A stretch of 64,000 nucleotides of DNA from Chryseobacterium hagamense (GCF_007991455.1 NZ_BJYJ01000003.1:1-64000); one strand, 5' to 3'; shown: positions 1 through 8,787, counted from the stretch's first letter. Notes: a model not told the origin generated them from the letters alone. Made by a program: numbers and translations.

Positions 1-432
1 TTCTAAATCCTGCAGTGGTTATTCGGATACAACGCAAAATCCACCATTTACCATTGAATATTCACTTCAAGACCACCCCGCCAAAAATTCTTTTAATTTT
101 CGCAACCCTCCAGTTCAGGGGGATTTTAATTAAAGATATTTACTTAGACTTCGGATTGGGTTGTAACCGTAGGGAAGAATTAAATAAAATGATACAATTT
201 TCATTAGAAACAAATATTGAACGGTAAACAAATTTGACTTGTCAGATTTCTTACGACCTAAAGGCATGCCTTTTCCTGAAGACTTTGTACTTTCACGATT
301 TTTCAACAATGTATATGGATACTCCAATCCAAAAGAGATTTTTAAATAATTCCATTTAATTTTCCTGACCTAAAATCTATCATCCCGGCTGAAACCTTAA
401 ATTTATTATCTTTACGGAAATTTAATACAGCT
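1..432. other. gene-free left edge with one dispersed repeat
   Basis: No convincing gene is seen. The stretch holds one copy of the GACCACCCCG repeat at 71-128. At about 224-351 a short plus-strand reading (VNKFDLSDFLRPKG and onward) looks protein-like but is broken at a run of seven T at 299-305, so it may be a decayed gene end. The weak -7-like box TATCTTTA at 407-414 could serve the oxidoreductase that starts at 433. Confidence 0.5.
71..128 (+). repeat. dispersed palindromic repeat, family GACCACCCCG, copy 1 (degenerate)
   Basis: Begins GACCACCCCGCCAAAAATTC and continues with AATTTTCGC, CCCTCC and GGGGGATT. It shares this order with the copies at 41498 and 43524. The inner AAAATTC/AATTTT and the outer CCCTCC/GGGGG arms are the degenerate forms of two inverted repeats that are clearer in the other copies. 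Confidence 0.75.
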
Positions 433-1395
433 ATGTTAAAAGCAGGTTTGGTAGGTGCCGGACATTTGGGAAAAATCCATTTGCGGCTTCTCAATCAGTC
501 GGATCAATATGAATTTGTAGGATTTCATGATAAGGATGCCGAGAACGGAAGAAAACTGGAAGCGGAATTCGGATACCGGTATTTTGAAAATTTTGATGAA
601 CTGCTTGAGCAGATCGATATGCTGGATATCGTCACTCCCACTGTTTACCATTACGACTATGCGCTCAAGGCCATTGAAAAAGGGCTCCACTTCTTTATTG
701 AGAAACCGGTAACCCAGACGCTGGAACAGGCTGAAGAAATCCTCAGAAAATGCGAGGAAAAAGGCATTAAAGCGCAGGTCGGACACGTCGAAAGATACAA
801 TCCTGCCTTTATTGCCACCAAAGAATACATTAACAATCCGATGTTTATCGAAATCCATCGCCTGGCCGAGTTCAATCCGCGCGGAACCGATGTTTCGGTT
901 GTGCTGGACCTGATGATCCACGATCTTGATATTTTACTGAGCATGGTAAAATCAAAAGTGAAGAATATTCATGCCAGCGGTGTGTGTGTCGTAAGCAAAA
1001 CCCCGGATATTGCCAATGCGAGAATTGAATTTGAAAATGGCTGCGTAGCGAATTTAACGACTTCCAGAATTTCCATGAAAGCGATGCGGAAAAGCCGTTT
1101 CTTCCAGAAAGACGCCTATATTTCGGTAGATTTCCTGGAGAAAAAGGCGGAAGTCATCCGGATGAAAGATGCACCGGAGACCCCTACTCCGTTCGATATG
1201 ATCATTGAAAATGCGGAAGGCGAAAAAAACCAGATCCTGTTTGAATACCCGAACATCCAGCCGAACAATGCCATCTTAGATGAGTTAAATTCCTTTGCCG
1301 ATTCGATTACCGAAGACAAGCATGTGGAAGTGTCCCTTGGAGACGGAACCGAAGCGCTGAAAGTCGCTTTGGAGATTATGAAGCTGATTTCATAG
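433..1395 (+). CDS. Gfo/Idh/MocA family NAD(P)-dependent oxidoreductase
   Basis: Predicted cytoplasmic dehydrogenase of 320 residues, a normal length for the family. The N-terminus holds a Rossmann dinucleotide-binding motif, GAGHLG, at residues 8-13. The family signature EKP lies at 90-92 and is followed by the GHVERYNP segment at about 117-124. The C-terminal half is the alpha/beta dimerisation and substrate domain, with a conserved DLMIHDLD stretch at roughly 158-165. Family members oxidise or reduce sugars, inositols or related alcohols; the substrate cannot be read from sequence. It starts at the first ATG and seems to stand alone. The family call is firm, the reaction is not. Confidence 0.9.
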   Translation: MLKAGLVGAGHLGKIHLRLLNQSDQYEFVGFHDKDAENGRKLEAEFGYRYFENFDELLEQIDMLDIVTPTVYHYDYALKAIEKGLHFFIEKPVTQTLEQAEEILRKCEEKGIKAQVGHVERYNPAFIATKEYINNPMFIEIHRLAEFNPRGTDVSVVLDLMIHDLDILLSMVKSKVKNIHASGVCVVSKTPDIANARIEFENGCVANLTTSRISMKAMRKSRFFQKDAYISVDFLEKKAEVIRMKDAPETPTPFDMIIENAEGEKNQILFEYPNIQPNNAILDELNSFADSITEDKHVEVSLGDGTEALKVALEIMKLIS

Positions 1396-1423
1396 ATAAA
1401 TCAATAGTATTAATTACTTATTT

Positions 1424-2015
1424 GTGAAAAAGGTTTTAATTCTCATAATTGGCTTTTTCTTTTTATTACTAGCAGGAATCATTATTTACCAAAAGTTTTA
1501 CTTAAGTCCAAGGAGTATTAAAAAAAGAAAAATAGAAATTTTTGAAGAAAGAATTAAAGAATTTGAGAACTCCAAATCAGGACGAATTGATTTAACAGAT
1601 TCTATACATCTTCGCTGGAGAATTAAAGATTTTAAAGCTGAGAATCATAATATTGAATATTGTGAAAAATAAAAATCAGGATGCCAGATACATCTGCACT
1701 ATCGATAATAAAGATTGGTATGGGTCAGATTTTAAAATGGATTTGCCAAAAAATGAATTAAAATTATTAGTAATTTATATTAAGGGAAAATATATTGAAT
1801 TAGATATTTCACAGATGTTTAACCCTAATTTAACTGGAGCGTTGAATAACTATCAATTTAAACTTACATATTATGCAGGTTTTTATTTACTTTATGGCTT
1901 TTTCTCTGATGGTGCAGGAGCTTATACAGCCCAATGGAAAATTCAGAATGGAAAAACAGATAGAATAAAACTTTCTAATGAAGACAAAGATTTTAAATGG
2001 CAGAATATAAAATAG
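1424..2015 (+). pseudogene. membrane-anchored hypothetical protein, frameshifted (or sequencing error)
   Basis: Two overlapping frames look like one gene. The first (1424-1672, GTG start) encodes an N-terminal hydrophobic helix (residues about 3-23) and then charged sequence ending EYCEK. The second (to 2015) continues NKNQDARYICTIDNKDWYG and on to a normal-looking C-terminus with FFSDGAGAYTAQW. Removing one A from the five-A run at 1665-1669 joins them into a 196-residue protein with no stop. The function is unknown; it would be an N-terminally anchored protein facing the periplasm. A Rho-independent terminator follows directly. It could be a true pseudogene, a phase-variable gene or a base-calling error. 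The separate start of the second frame is only a TTG, which argues against two independent genes. Confidence 0.6.
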
Positions 2016-2029
2016 AAAATAATGAACAC

Positions 2030-2053
2030 AAACGAGTTTAAGCTCGTTTTTTT
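2030..2053 (+). terminator. Rho-independent terminator
   Basis: Stem AAACGAG / CTCGTTT with a six-base loop, followed by a T run, just after the stop at 2015. Confidence 0.8.
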
Positions 2054-2142
2054 ATTTAAACCCTAATTTGCTCTGACAAATAATTGTTAAATCCTAACTT
2101 TCGATTCTTTAATTTAAAATAATTACAATACAATAATTTTAA

Positions 2143-2150
2143 TATATTTG
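2143..2150 (+). promoter_or_regulatory. Bacteroidota-type -7 promoter box for the GH5 gene
   Basis: TATATTTG matches the TAnnTTTG consensus exactly and lies 61 bases before the ATG at 2212. No clear TTG -33 box is seen about 19 bases upstream. Confidence 0.55.
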
Positions 2151-2211
2151 TGATTACTTTACAATTTTATTTCTAAAAACAATCTCCTATTATTTAAATA
2201 AGTAAACCATT

Positions 2212-3933
2212 ATGAAACGAGCCGTCCTATTATCCGCTTTTTTATTGTCTCAATTTGGGACATCACAACTTTTAAAAACGCAGGGTCAGAAAATTGTTAA
2301 TGATAAAGGTGAGAATATACAGTTGAGAGGTCTTGGCCCCGGAGGATGGATGCTGCAGGAAGGCTATATGCTGAAGACGGCCGATTTTGCCGGTCCGCAA
2401 TACAAGATCAAAGAAAAGATCGCAGAACTCATTGGTGAAGACGGGATGAATGAGTTCTACAAAGCCTACCTGAAAAACGGAATCACCAAACAGGATATCG
2501 ATTTCCTTAAAAAGGCAGGATTCAATTCGATCCGGCTGCCGATGCATTATAACCTTTACACACTGCCAATTGAGAAAGAACCGGTAAAAGGGCAGAACAC
2601 CTGGCTGAAAGAAGGTTTCGACATGACCGATAATCTCCTGAAATGGTGTGCCGATAATAAGATGTACCTGATCTTAGATCTTCACGCCGCTCCCGGCGGA
2701 CAGGGAAATGACGTAAATATTTCGGACAACGACAAATCGAAGCCGTCGCTTTGGGAAAGCGAGGAAAACCGGAAGAAAACGATTGCCCTCTGGAAAAAAC
2801 TGGCGGATCGGTATAAGGATGAGCCCTGGATCGGCGGTTATGACCTGATCAATGAACCGAACATCAACTTTACCGGGAAAAACCCGAACGGAACGGATGA
2901 AATGTCCAATGCGCCGCTCTGGAAACTGCAGAAAGAAATTACGGAAGCCATCCGTATGGTAGATCAGAAACACCTCATCATTATCGAAGGCAACGGCTGG
3001 GGAAACAATTACAACGGCTTGCCGCAGCTCTGGGACAACAATATGGTGTTCAGCTTCCATAAATACTGGAACAACAATGATGATGCAACCCTTAAATTTG
3101 CTCTTGATCTTCGGGAAAAGCACAATGCCCCGATCTGGCTCGGAGAAACGGGAGAGAATTCCAACGTATGGTTTACGGAACTGATCCGGCTGCTGGACAA
3201 ACATAACATCGGCTATGCCTTCTGGCCGATGAAGAAGATCGACAATATCGCCGGTGTTACCAACGTAAAGATAACTCCTGAATATGAAAAACTTCTGGAT
3301 TACTGGAAAAATGGCGGTGAGAAACCCTCTGAAGAATTTGCAAGAAAGGCATTGATGCAGATGGCCGAGAATTATAAGTTCAGCAATGTGGAGATCAGGA
3401 ATGATGTGGTTGATGCCATGTTCAGACAGACCACCGACGGTTCGACGAAACCTTTCAAAAACCTTCAGGCTCCCGGAAAAGTTTCTGCTGCGGATTATGA
3501 CCTCGGAAGGATGGGGGCCGCCTATCTGGATAAAGATTTCATTAATCTCTGGGTAAGCGATCCTGCAAAAAGATCCGAGTGGAATTCCGGTAATCAGCTG
3601 CGAAATGACGGTGTTGATATTTATAAAGGTAAAAACAATGAATACTATGTCGGAAAAACAGAAAGCGGCGAATGGCTTCAGTATACCCTTAATGCAAACT
3701 CCGGCAGAGCGTATGCCCTTATTATAGACTATGCAGGTACGGTTCCTTCAAAAATTAAAATTGCAGATGCTTCCGGAAAACAACTGGGTGCGGTTACCCT
3801 GCAGCCGACGGGCGGAAATGAAACCTGGAAGACCGCCTCTTTAAAAGGAATCAATCTTAAAAAAGGTGAAAACAAAATCCGCATTTATTTCGAGAACGAC
3901 GGGGTAAACCTTAAAAGTTTCGAACTGAAATAA
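2212..3933 (+). CDS. secreted GH5-family beta-glucanase-like hydrolase with C-terminal carbohydrate-binding domain
   Basis: A 573-residue exported glycosidase. Residues 1-18 form a signal peptide. The catalytic (beta/alpha)8 domain covers about 25-370. The acid/base glutamate is E215 in the INEPN motif, and the nucleophile is E312 in WLGETGEN. SIRLPMHYN at about 106-114 and FSFHKYW at 280-286 are further GH5 landmarks. From about residue 430 to the end lies a CBM6/CBM35-like beta-sandwich with YYVGKTESGEWLQYTL. The family cleaves beta-1,4- or beta-1,3-linked glucans or mannans; the exact substrate is unclear. It stands alone between a promoter and a strong terminator, outside the large PUL at 26-35 kb. 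Family assignment is firm, specificity is inference. Confidence 0.9.
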   Translation: MKRAVLLSAFLLSQFGTSQLLKTQGQKIVNDKGENIQLRGLGPGGWMLQEGYMLKTADFAGPQYKIKEKIAELIGEDGMNEFYKAYLKNGITKQDIDFLKKAGFNSIRLPMHYNLYTLPIEKEPVKGQNTWLKEGFDMTDNLLKWCADNKMYLILDLHAAPGGQGNDVNISDNDKSKPSLWESEENRKKTIALWKKLADRYKDEPWIGGYDLINEPNINFTGKNPNGTDEMSNAPLWKLQKEITEAIRMVDQKHLIIIEGNGWGNNYNGLPQLWDNNMVFSFHKYWNNNDDATLKFALDLREKHNAPIWLGETGENSNVWFTELIRLLDKHNIGYAFWPMKKIDNIAGVTNVKITPEYEKLLDYWKNGGEKPSEEFARKALMQMAENYKFSNVEIRNDVVDAMFRQTTDGSTKPFKNLQAPGKVSAADYDLGRMGAAYLDKDFINLWVSDPAKRSEWNSGNQLRNDGVDIYKGKNNEYYVGKTESGEWLQYTLNANSGRAYALIIDYAGTVPSKIKIADASGKQLGAVTLQPTGGNETWKTASLKGINLKKGENKIRIYFENDGVNLKSFELK

Positions 3934-3951
3934 TAAAAATATCAAATTAAT

Positions 3952-3984
3952 AATCCCTTTTAAATTTTAAGAGGGATTTTTTTT
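3952..3984 (+). terminator. Rho-independent terminator of the GH5 gene
   Basis: AATCCCTTTTAA pairs with TTAAGAGGGATT, a long stem with a tiny loop, followed by eight T. Confidence 0.85.
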
Positions 3985-4410
3985 GAAAAAGCATGAAAAT
4001 AAAATCTTTCCGGCATTGTCTATGTATGTTGTTTACCGTTTTGCAAAAATACGCTTCGCAGTATTTAAACATAATCGTCTGTGAAAATCTGCTTCAATCT
4101 GTGGTATGGATTTAACCGTGAAATTTTAACCATAAACCGAAGGTTCACAGAGTCAAAAGAATCCAAAGATATGGATGGCGCATAAAAATTAAAGGATACC
4201 TATTTAAAAGCACACAAAAGTTTTCAAAAACTGAGATTTTTGGCTGTTGTTTAAATTAAAAGCCCCGGTGGCCAAGCGGAGCCGAAGCCATCGCCTTGAA
4301 AATATGCTGTCGTCTTCAAAAACCTGCACCATCTCCGGGAAATAATCTGGACGACCGCCTGTTTAAAATTAAAAAGCTTACCTTTAAATTTAAATAAGTT
4401 TAGAAAAAAA
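3985..4410. other. intergenic region before the beta-lactamase gene
   Basis: About 425 bases with no gene. A GC-rich patch at 4259-4295 contains the imperfect inverted repeat GGTGGC / GCCATC and may be a small hairpin or a repeat remnant. The AT-rich stretch just before 4411 includes TAAGTTTA, a poor match to the -7 consensus. Confidence 0.4.
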
Positions 4411-5289
4411 ATGAAAAAGATCATCCTTTTATTCCTCTTAATCTCAGTATTCAGTTTTGCACAGCAGCCCGGGTTGGATTCAAAGATCAATTCAATTATT
4501 CAAGGTAAAAAAGCAACGGTGGGAGTATCGGTCCTGGGTTTTGAAAATGGCTTTAAGTACAGTAAAAACGGAGAGAAAAAACTTCCGATGCAGAGTGTCT
4601 TTAAGTTTCACATTGCTGCGGCGGTTCTTGACCGGGTGGACAAGGGAAAATTGTCCTTGGATCAGAAAGTTTCCCTGAATGCAGCGAATTTAATGCCGGA
4701 TACCTGGTCGCCGCTCAGGGACAAATACCCGAATGGCAGCGCGGAGGTGCCTCTGAGTGAAATTATCGAATATACCGTAGCGAAAAGCGACAACAACGGC
4801 TGCGACATTTTATTAAAGCTGCTGGGCGGAACAGGAACCGTTCAGAAGTTTATGGATTCCAAAGGAGTTAAAGGTTTTCAGATCAAATATAATGAAGCCG
4901 ACATGCACCAGGACTGGAATGCGCAATACAAAAATTATTCAACGGCAGTTTCTGCCACGGATGTTCTGAAAAAGTTTTATGACGGAAAACTGCTTTCTGA
5001 AAAGTCGACTGCTTACCTGATGAAGGTAATGCTTTCCACATCCACAGGAATGAACAAGCTTATTGCCCAGCTGCCGAAAGATACGCCTGCAGCAAGGAAA
5101 ACGGGAGCTTCCGGAAAGAATAATGCCGGCCTCACCGGTGCTGAAAACGAAATTGCCATTATTACCCTGCCCGATGGCAAGCATTATGCAATAGCTGTAT
5201 TCGTCAGTAACTCAGCGGAAACGCAGGAAGTGAACTGTAAAATGATCTCGGATATTTCAAAGTTGGTCTGGGATTATTTTAATAAGTAA
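4411..5289 (+). CDS. bla: class A beta-lactamase, PER/CIA/CGA-like (subclass A2)
   Basis: A 292-residue periplasmic serine hydrolase that would open the beta-lactam ring of penicillins and cephalosporins. A signal peptide covers residues 1-18 (ends SFAQ). The active-site motifs are all present: S62-V-F-K65, the SDN loop S126-D127-N128, the omega-loop glutamate E162 in NEADMH, and K230-T231-G232. The NEADMHQDW form of the omega loop and the QYKN after it fit the A2 group that holds PER, CIA, CGA and CME enzymes, many of which are chromosomal in Chryseobacterium and relatives. There is no adjacent transposon or regulator gene, so it is probably intrinsic. A secreted protein and hbd follow in the same direction. 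Function is firm; the hydrolysis spectrum is inference. Confidence 0.92.
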   Translation: MKKIILLFLLISVFSFAQQPGLDSKINSIIQGKKATVGVSVLGFENGFKYSKNGEKKLPMQSVFKFHIAAAVLDRVDKGKLSLDQKVSLNAANLMPDTWSPLRDKYPNGSAEVPLSEIIEYTVAKSDNNGCDILLKLLGGTGTVQKFMDSKGVKGFQIKYNEADMHQDWNAQYKNYSTAVSATDVLKKFYDGKLLSEKSTAYLMKVMLSTSTGMNKLIAQLPKDTPAARKTGASGKNNAGLTGAENEIAIITLPDGKHYAIAVFVSNSAETQEVNCKMISDISKLVWDYFNK

Positions 5290-5320
5290 AAATTTAAGCT
5301 TAATTTTAAAACCGTTAAAA

Positions 5321-5752
5321 ATGAAAAAAGTATTAGCAACCCTGGGATTATTCAGCTCGATCCTGTTCTTTGCACAGAAGAGCGAAAATTATCTTCAGGT
5401 AGGATATGCCAGCGTGTGTTGCGGAACTCCTTCCGATCAGCCGGTCATGGACTATCTGACGAAGTTTAAAAATAAAAATAAGGTTAAAAATCTTGAAGTG
5501 TATAAAAAGAGCGGCCTTGGCCGTGAAGGCGAATACAACCTTTATATCGGAACGGACGGACTTACGAAAACGCAGAAAACAGCCTTCGTCAAAGGACTGA
5601 AATCGGCGGTCAGCAGCCAGAACAGAGCACGGAAATCCGAAAGTACCGGTATGGTGAACTTCGATGAAAAGGAAACCGTAAAAAAAGCCGATCTGATGAA
5701 TGCACGGAATTTAACATTGATATCCACCCAAAAAACAATTAAAACTAAATAA
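5321..5752 (+). CDS. secreted hypothetical protein with a vicinal cysteine pair
   Basis: 143 residues with a signal peptide (residues 1-19, ends FFAQ). The mature part contains ASVCCGTPSD near its N-terminus and a lysine-rich middle, then GREGEYNLYIGTDG. I do not recognise the family. It begins 31 bases after the beta-lactamase and ends 6 bases before hbd, so co-transcription of the three genes is likely, although a shared role is not obvious. The adjacent cysteines could form a strained disulfide or bind metal, but nothing else supports this. Confidence 0.75.
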   Translation: MKKVLATLGLFSSILFFAQKSENYLQVGYASVCCGTPSDQPVMDYLTKFKNKNKVKNLEVYKKSGLGREGEYNLYIGTDGLTKTQKTAFVKGLKSAVSSQNRARKSESTGMVNFDEKETVKKADLMNARNLTLISTQKTIKTK

Positions 5753-5758
5753 GGAAAA

Positions 5759-6652
5759 ATGATCAAAAACATTGTAGTTATCGGAGCGGGAACCATGGGA
5801 AATGGTATTGCACACACTTTTGCCCAAAGCGGATTCAAAGTCAATCTTGTGGACGTATCCCAGGAAGCTTTGGACAGAGGACTGAAAACCATTACCACCA
5901 ATCTTGACAGAATAATTGCAAAGGGAAACCTTACGGAAGAACAGAAATCGGAAACTTTAGGCAACATCACCACCTTTACGGCTCTGCAGGGAGCGGCGGG
6001 CAATGCCGATCTTATTGTGGAAGCAGCTACTGAAAACCAGGAACTGAAGCTGAAAATCTTCGGACAGATGGATGAATTGGCACCGGAGCACTGTATTCTG
6101 GCCACCAATACTTCTTCAATTTCCATTACAAAAATTGCGGCGGCTACCAAAAGGGCGGACAAAGTAATCGGGATGCACTTTATGAACCCTGTTCCAATCA
6201 TGAAACTGGTAGAGATCATCAAAGGCTACTCTACTTCCAGAGAAACGTTTGATGCGATCTACGAAATGAGCAAAACCTTAGGAAAAGTTCCGGTAGAAGT
6301 GAACGATTACCCGGGTTTTGTGGCCAACAGGATCCTGATGCCGATGATCAACGAATCCATAGAGACCCTATACAACGGAGTGGCCGGAGTAGAAGAAATC
6401 GATACGGTAATGAAGCTGGGAATGGCACACCCGATGGGACCGCTTCAGCTGGCAGATTTTATAGGTCTTGATGTATGCCTCGCCATCCTGAATGTAATGT
6501 ACGACGGTTTCAAAAATCCCAAATACGCACCGAATCCATTGCTGGTAAATATGGTAATGGCCGGAAAATTAGGTGTGAAATCAGGAGAAGGGTTCTACGA
6601 TTATTCCGAAAGCAAAAAGGCTGAAAAAGTGGCCAAAATGTTTTCAAAATAA
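5759..6652 (+). CDS. hbd: 3-hydroxybutyryl-CoA dehydrogenase (3-hydroxyacyl-CoA dehydrogenase family)
   Basis: Cytoplasmic NAD(H)-dependent enzyme of 297 residues that interconverts acetoacetyl-CoA (or other 3-oxoacyl-CoA) and the 3-hydroxyacyl form. The N-terminal Rossmann motif is GAGTMG at residues 9-14. NTSSISIT and GMHFMNPVP carry the conserved Ser and the catalytic His of the family, and the C-terminal helical dimer domain contains YPGFVANRILMP and HPMGPLQLADFIGLD. The length is that of stand-alone single-domain enzymes rather than the large FadB fusions. A good Shine-Dalgarno-like AAGGAAAA sits before the ATG. No thiolase or crotonase lies nearby, so the pathway (beta-oxidation, or a phenylacetate-type PaaH role) is open. 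Confidence 0.92.
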   Translation: MIKNIVVIGAGTMGNGIAHTFAQSGFKVNLVDVSQEALDRGLKTITTNLDRIIAKGNLTEEQKSETLGNITTFTALQGAAGNADLIVEAATENQELKLKIFGQMDELAPEHCILATNTSSISITKIAAATKRADKVIGMHFMNPVPIMKLVEIIKGYSTSRETFDAIYEMSKTLGKVPVEVNDYPGFVANRILMPMINESIETLYNGVAGVEEIDTVMKLGMAHPMGPLQLADFIGLDVCLAILNVMYDGFKNPKYAPNPLLVNMVMAGKLGVKSGEGFYDYSESKKAEKVAKMFSK

Positions 6653-6731
6653 AGATCAGTGATGAGTTATGGATTATAAATTATAAATTTGGGCATCAAA
6701 ACCGGATTCCAGATTCAAACCATCATCTACC

Positions 6732-8051
6732 TTGATACGATTCAAAGAAAAAAATATTCAGATAGCCTTGGTCATCATTACTTTAGTGATGACCATTTTT
6801 CGTTTTTTACTTAATGAAAAGGGCCGGGTAAGTCCGGATTCGATCCGGTATATGCGTTTTGCCCATGTTTTCCCGACCATCGACAATACCACTACTCCCC
6901 TGGGATATCCTCTGGCCATTAAATTTTTCACTTTTTTCGGATTAGATGAGTTCTGGGGCAGCAAAGCTGTCGGAATACTGGCGATGCTTTTCATCATTGT
7001 CTTTACCCGAAAGAAGAGATTTTATTTCAGCGAATCCATTATAGTCTGTTCACTCTTCAGCTTTCTTTCCATTTTTTCTTTTACGATGAGCGAAGCGCTG
7101 ATTCTCCCTTTTGTTTTCCTTTTCCTGTACGTCGCTGACTTAATTATTGATGGCAGACTTGAAGGCGGCAAGGCGCTATTTTATCTGTCTTTAAGCCTGA
7201 TCGTACTTTACAACATCCGGTACAGTTCGCTTTTCTTTATCGGTGGAACGGGCCTTTTCGGGCTGGTATTTTTTAAAAGGAAATATTCACGGACATTTAT
7301 CATTTCAGGGATTATCGCAGGAGTATTTGTCGTTCTGTATAAGTTTCTATTTATAGATTATTTTAATGAAAATTATGTACATGAAGCCCTGGAAATAGGG
7401 CTGCACCCCACTTCAGAGCTTTTAAAGGAATTGTATGAAGGGCTTTGTACCACTTTTAATCCGTTTATCCACATTGCTGATCCCGGCAGCGGCAGGATCA
7501 ATTATGCCATTTACGGGATCGGGCTTGTTAATATACTGGGCATGATTTACACCTTTGTAAAGTATAAGTTGTCGGAAACCGAAACCTTCTTCATTTTTAC
7601 AGGGGTAAGCGGCATTATCTGTTCTTATTTCATCCAGTATTTTTATTCGGTTAACCCTATTGATTACAGGCTGCTTGCGCCTTTCAGCCTTCCGCTGTGG
7701 CTGGTTTATTTTAAAAAACTGTTCGGGATGGCAGACCTTAAAGTATATGCTGTCGGGTTTTTAAGCATCATCTCCGGAATGCTGTTTACATGGCTTTCCC
7801 GTGGCAATTACCTTGAAAACAGAAAGGAAATCAAACAATTCCTGAAGTCTGAAAAGCTGGACCATGTTCCTGTAAAGTATTATCTGGAAACCGCCGAAGA
7901 CCTTGATAAAGTGCAGGTAGCAGAACTGATCAGTACGGTAAATGCAAATACCTCACTGACTTACAAGCCGGAAGATACCCTGCAGAGAACCACATTGACG
8001 AGATATAAAGTTTTGCAAAAAATGAAGATTGACAGGAACAAATACCAATAA
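6732..8051 (+). CDS. polytopic membrane protein, possibly GT-C/ArnT-like
   Basis: 439 residues with roughly ten hydrophobic helices and a soluble C-terminal tail of about 75 residues. The TTG at 6732 is taken as start because the first membrane helix (IQIALVIITLVM) begins within ten residues of it; starting at the next in-frame ATG (6789) would cut that helix. After helix 1 comes SPDSIRYMRFAHVFP, and the PDS-x-x-Y segment in the first periplasmic loop recalls the acidic loop of GT-C lipid-linked glycosyltransferases. I cannot confirm an enzymatic role. It follows hbd by about 80 bases with no visible terminator. Confidence 0.65.
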   Translation: MIRFKEKNIQIALVIITLVMTIFRFLLNEKGRVSPDSIRYMRFAHVFPTIDNTTTPLGYPLAIKFFTFFGLDEFWGSKAVGILAMLFIIVFTRKKRFYFSESIIVCSLFSFLSIFSFTMSEALILPFVFLFLYVADLIIDGRLEGGKALFYLSLSLIVLYNIRYSSLFFIGGTGLFGLVFFKRKYSRTFIISGIIAGVFVVLYKFLFIDYFNENYVHEALEIGLHPTSELLKELYEGLCTTFNPFIHIADPGSGRINYAIYGIGLVNILGMIYTFVKYKLSETETFFIFTGVSGIICSYFIQYFYSVNPIDYRLLAPFSLPLWLVYFKKLFGMADLKVYAVGFLSIISGMLFTWLSRGNYLENRKEIKQFLKSEKLDHVPVKYYLETAEDLDKVQVAELISTVNANTSLTYKPEDTLQRTTLTRYKVLQKMKIDRNKYQ

Positions 8052-8057
8052 TTTTAT

Positions 8058-8065
8058 TATCTTTG
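8058..8065 (+). promoter_or_regulatory. -7 promoter box for the acidic small protein
   Basis: TATCTTTG fits TAnnTTTG exactly, 25 bases before the ATG at 8090. A TTG at 8029-8031 is too far upstream to be a standard -33 box. Confidence 0.6.
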
Positions 8066-8089
8066 ATTTAAAGTTAAAACATTAAAAAA

Positions 8090-8329
8090 ATGAAATTACC
8101 AAAGTTTTTATTAGCAGATAATTCGGAATTTCCAGAGGATTTGTTCGTCGTTCATACAGAATATCCAAGATTCATTCTTAACGTTGAAGAAGAAGAAGTT
8201 GAGTGGCTGGATGATCTGGAAGGCGATGACGAGGAGACGATGGCAGATGAGGCTACAAAAGTAGTAGAGTCTGCATTCAAATGGTGTGATGAAGAGCTGG
8301 CTAAGTACGACGACGAAGAGGAAGAATAA
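8090..8329 (+). CDS. conserved very acidic small protein
   Basis: 79 residues and no signal peptide. The first half is ordinary (KLPKFLLADNSEFPEDLFVV), the second is packed with Glu and Asp (VEEEEVEW, EGDDEE, YDDEEEE). It has its own -7 promoter box and a strong terminator, so it is expressed as a single-gene unit. I recall similar small acidic proteins near-universally in Flavobacteriia genomes, but no function. The acidity could suit binding of cations or a basic partner; this is speculation. Confidence 0.75.
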   Translation: MKLPKFLLADNSEFPEDLFVVHTEYPRFILNVEEEEVEWLDDLEGDDEETMADEATKVVESAFKWCDEELAKYDDEEEE

Positions 8330-8344
8330 TAACGACCCGAATAT

Positions 8345-8376
8345 AAAAAAAGGAACTCCGAAGAGTTCCTTTTTTA
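8345..8376 (+). terminator. Rho-independent terminator
   Basis: AGGAACT / AGTTCCT stem flanked by A and T runs, directly after the acidic protein. It may act in both directions, since the convergent META-domain gene ends at 8380. Confidence 0.85.
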
Positions 8377-8379
8377 TTT

Positions 8380-8787
8380 TTATTCCGCTTTATTGAATTT
8401 CAGAAGAAGAAGGTTATCCTGGTACAGTTCCAGAACGTTTCCGGTGACCACATATTTATTGGCTTTCCCCATCATATCCATAAAGTTCTTTTCTACACTC
8501 ATATTTTCGCAGGCCATCCTGGTGGAACCCATTTGCCCGGCAGAGAAGTTTCCGGTAGCCGGTTCTACCCTTGCCGTCCCGAAATAATTGTTGCATCCTG
8601 CATTTCCGTTTATTTTTTCGCCGTCGATATTCAGCGTAGGAATTTTCCCTTTTACATTATCGGCCAATGCCCATTTCGTTCCTGAAAGTGCAGCCTGTGC
8701 CTTTCCTAATTTTGCAGAAGAACCTGCAGTTGCCCCACAGGAAACCAAAATCGCCGCCATACCTAAACTTAAAAAAAGATTTTTCAT
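8380..8787 (-). CDS. META domain (HslJ-like) lipoprotein
   Basis: 135 residues. The signal sequence ends in a lipobox, ILVSC-G, giving a lipid-anchored cysteine at about residue 16. The mature part is one META domain: SGTKWALADNVKG at the start, NGNAGCNNYFG in the middle, then MGSTRMACENM and a C-terminal LELYQDNLLLLKF strand. HslJ-type proteins are linked in Enterobacteria to novobiocin and heat stress, but their biochemical role is unknown. It is convergent with the acidic protein and lies downstream of pheT, from which it is separated by the pheT terminator. Confidence 0.88.
   Translation of the reverse strand: MKNLFLSLGMAAILVSCGATAGSSAKLGKAQAALSGTKWALADNVKGKIPTLNIDGEKINGNAGCNNYFGTARVEPATGNFSAGQMGSTRMACENMSVEKNFMDMMGKANKYVVTGNVLELYQDNLLLLKFNKAE

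Noticed and set aside
224..351. Short plus-strand coding frame at the left edge (VNKFDLSDFLRPKG and on)
   Set aside because: Needs a frameshift at a seven-T run, has no start codon and no recognisable family; too weak to call a gene.
2674..3204. Minus-strand open frame of 176 codons opposite the GH5 gene
   Set aside because: Antisense to a clear enzyme gene; residue composition is not protein-like and no ribosome-binding site or family pattern is seen. The long frame comes from codon bias of the real gene.
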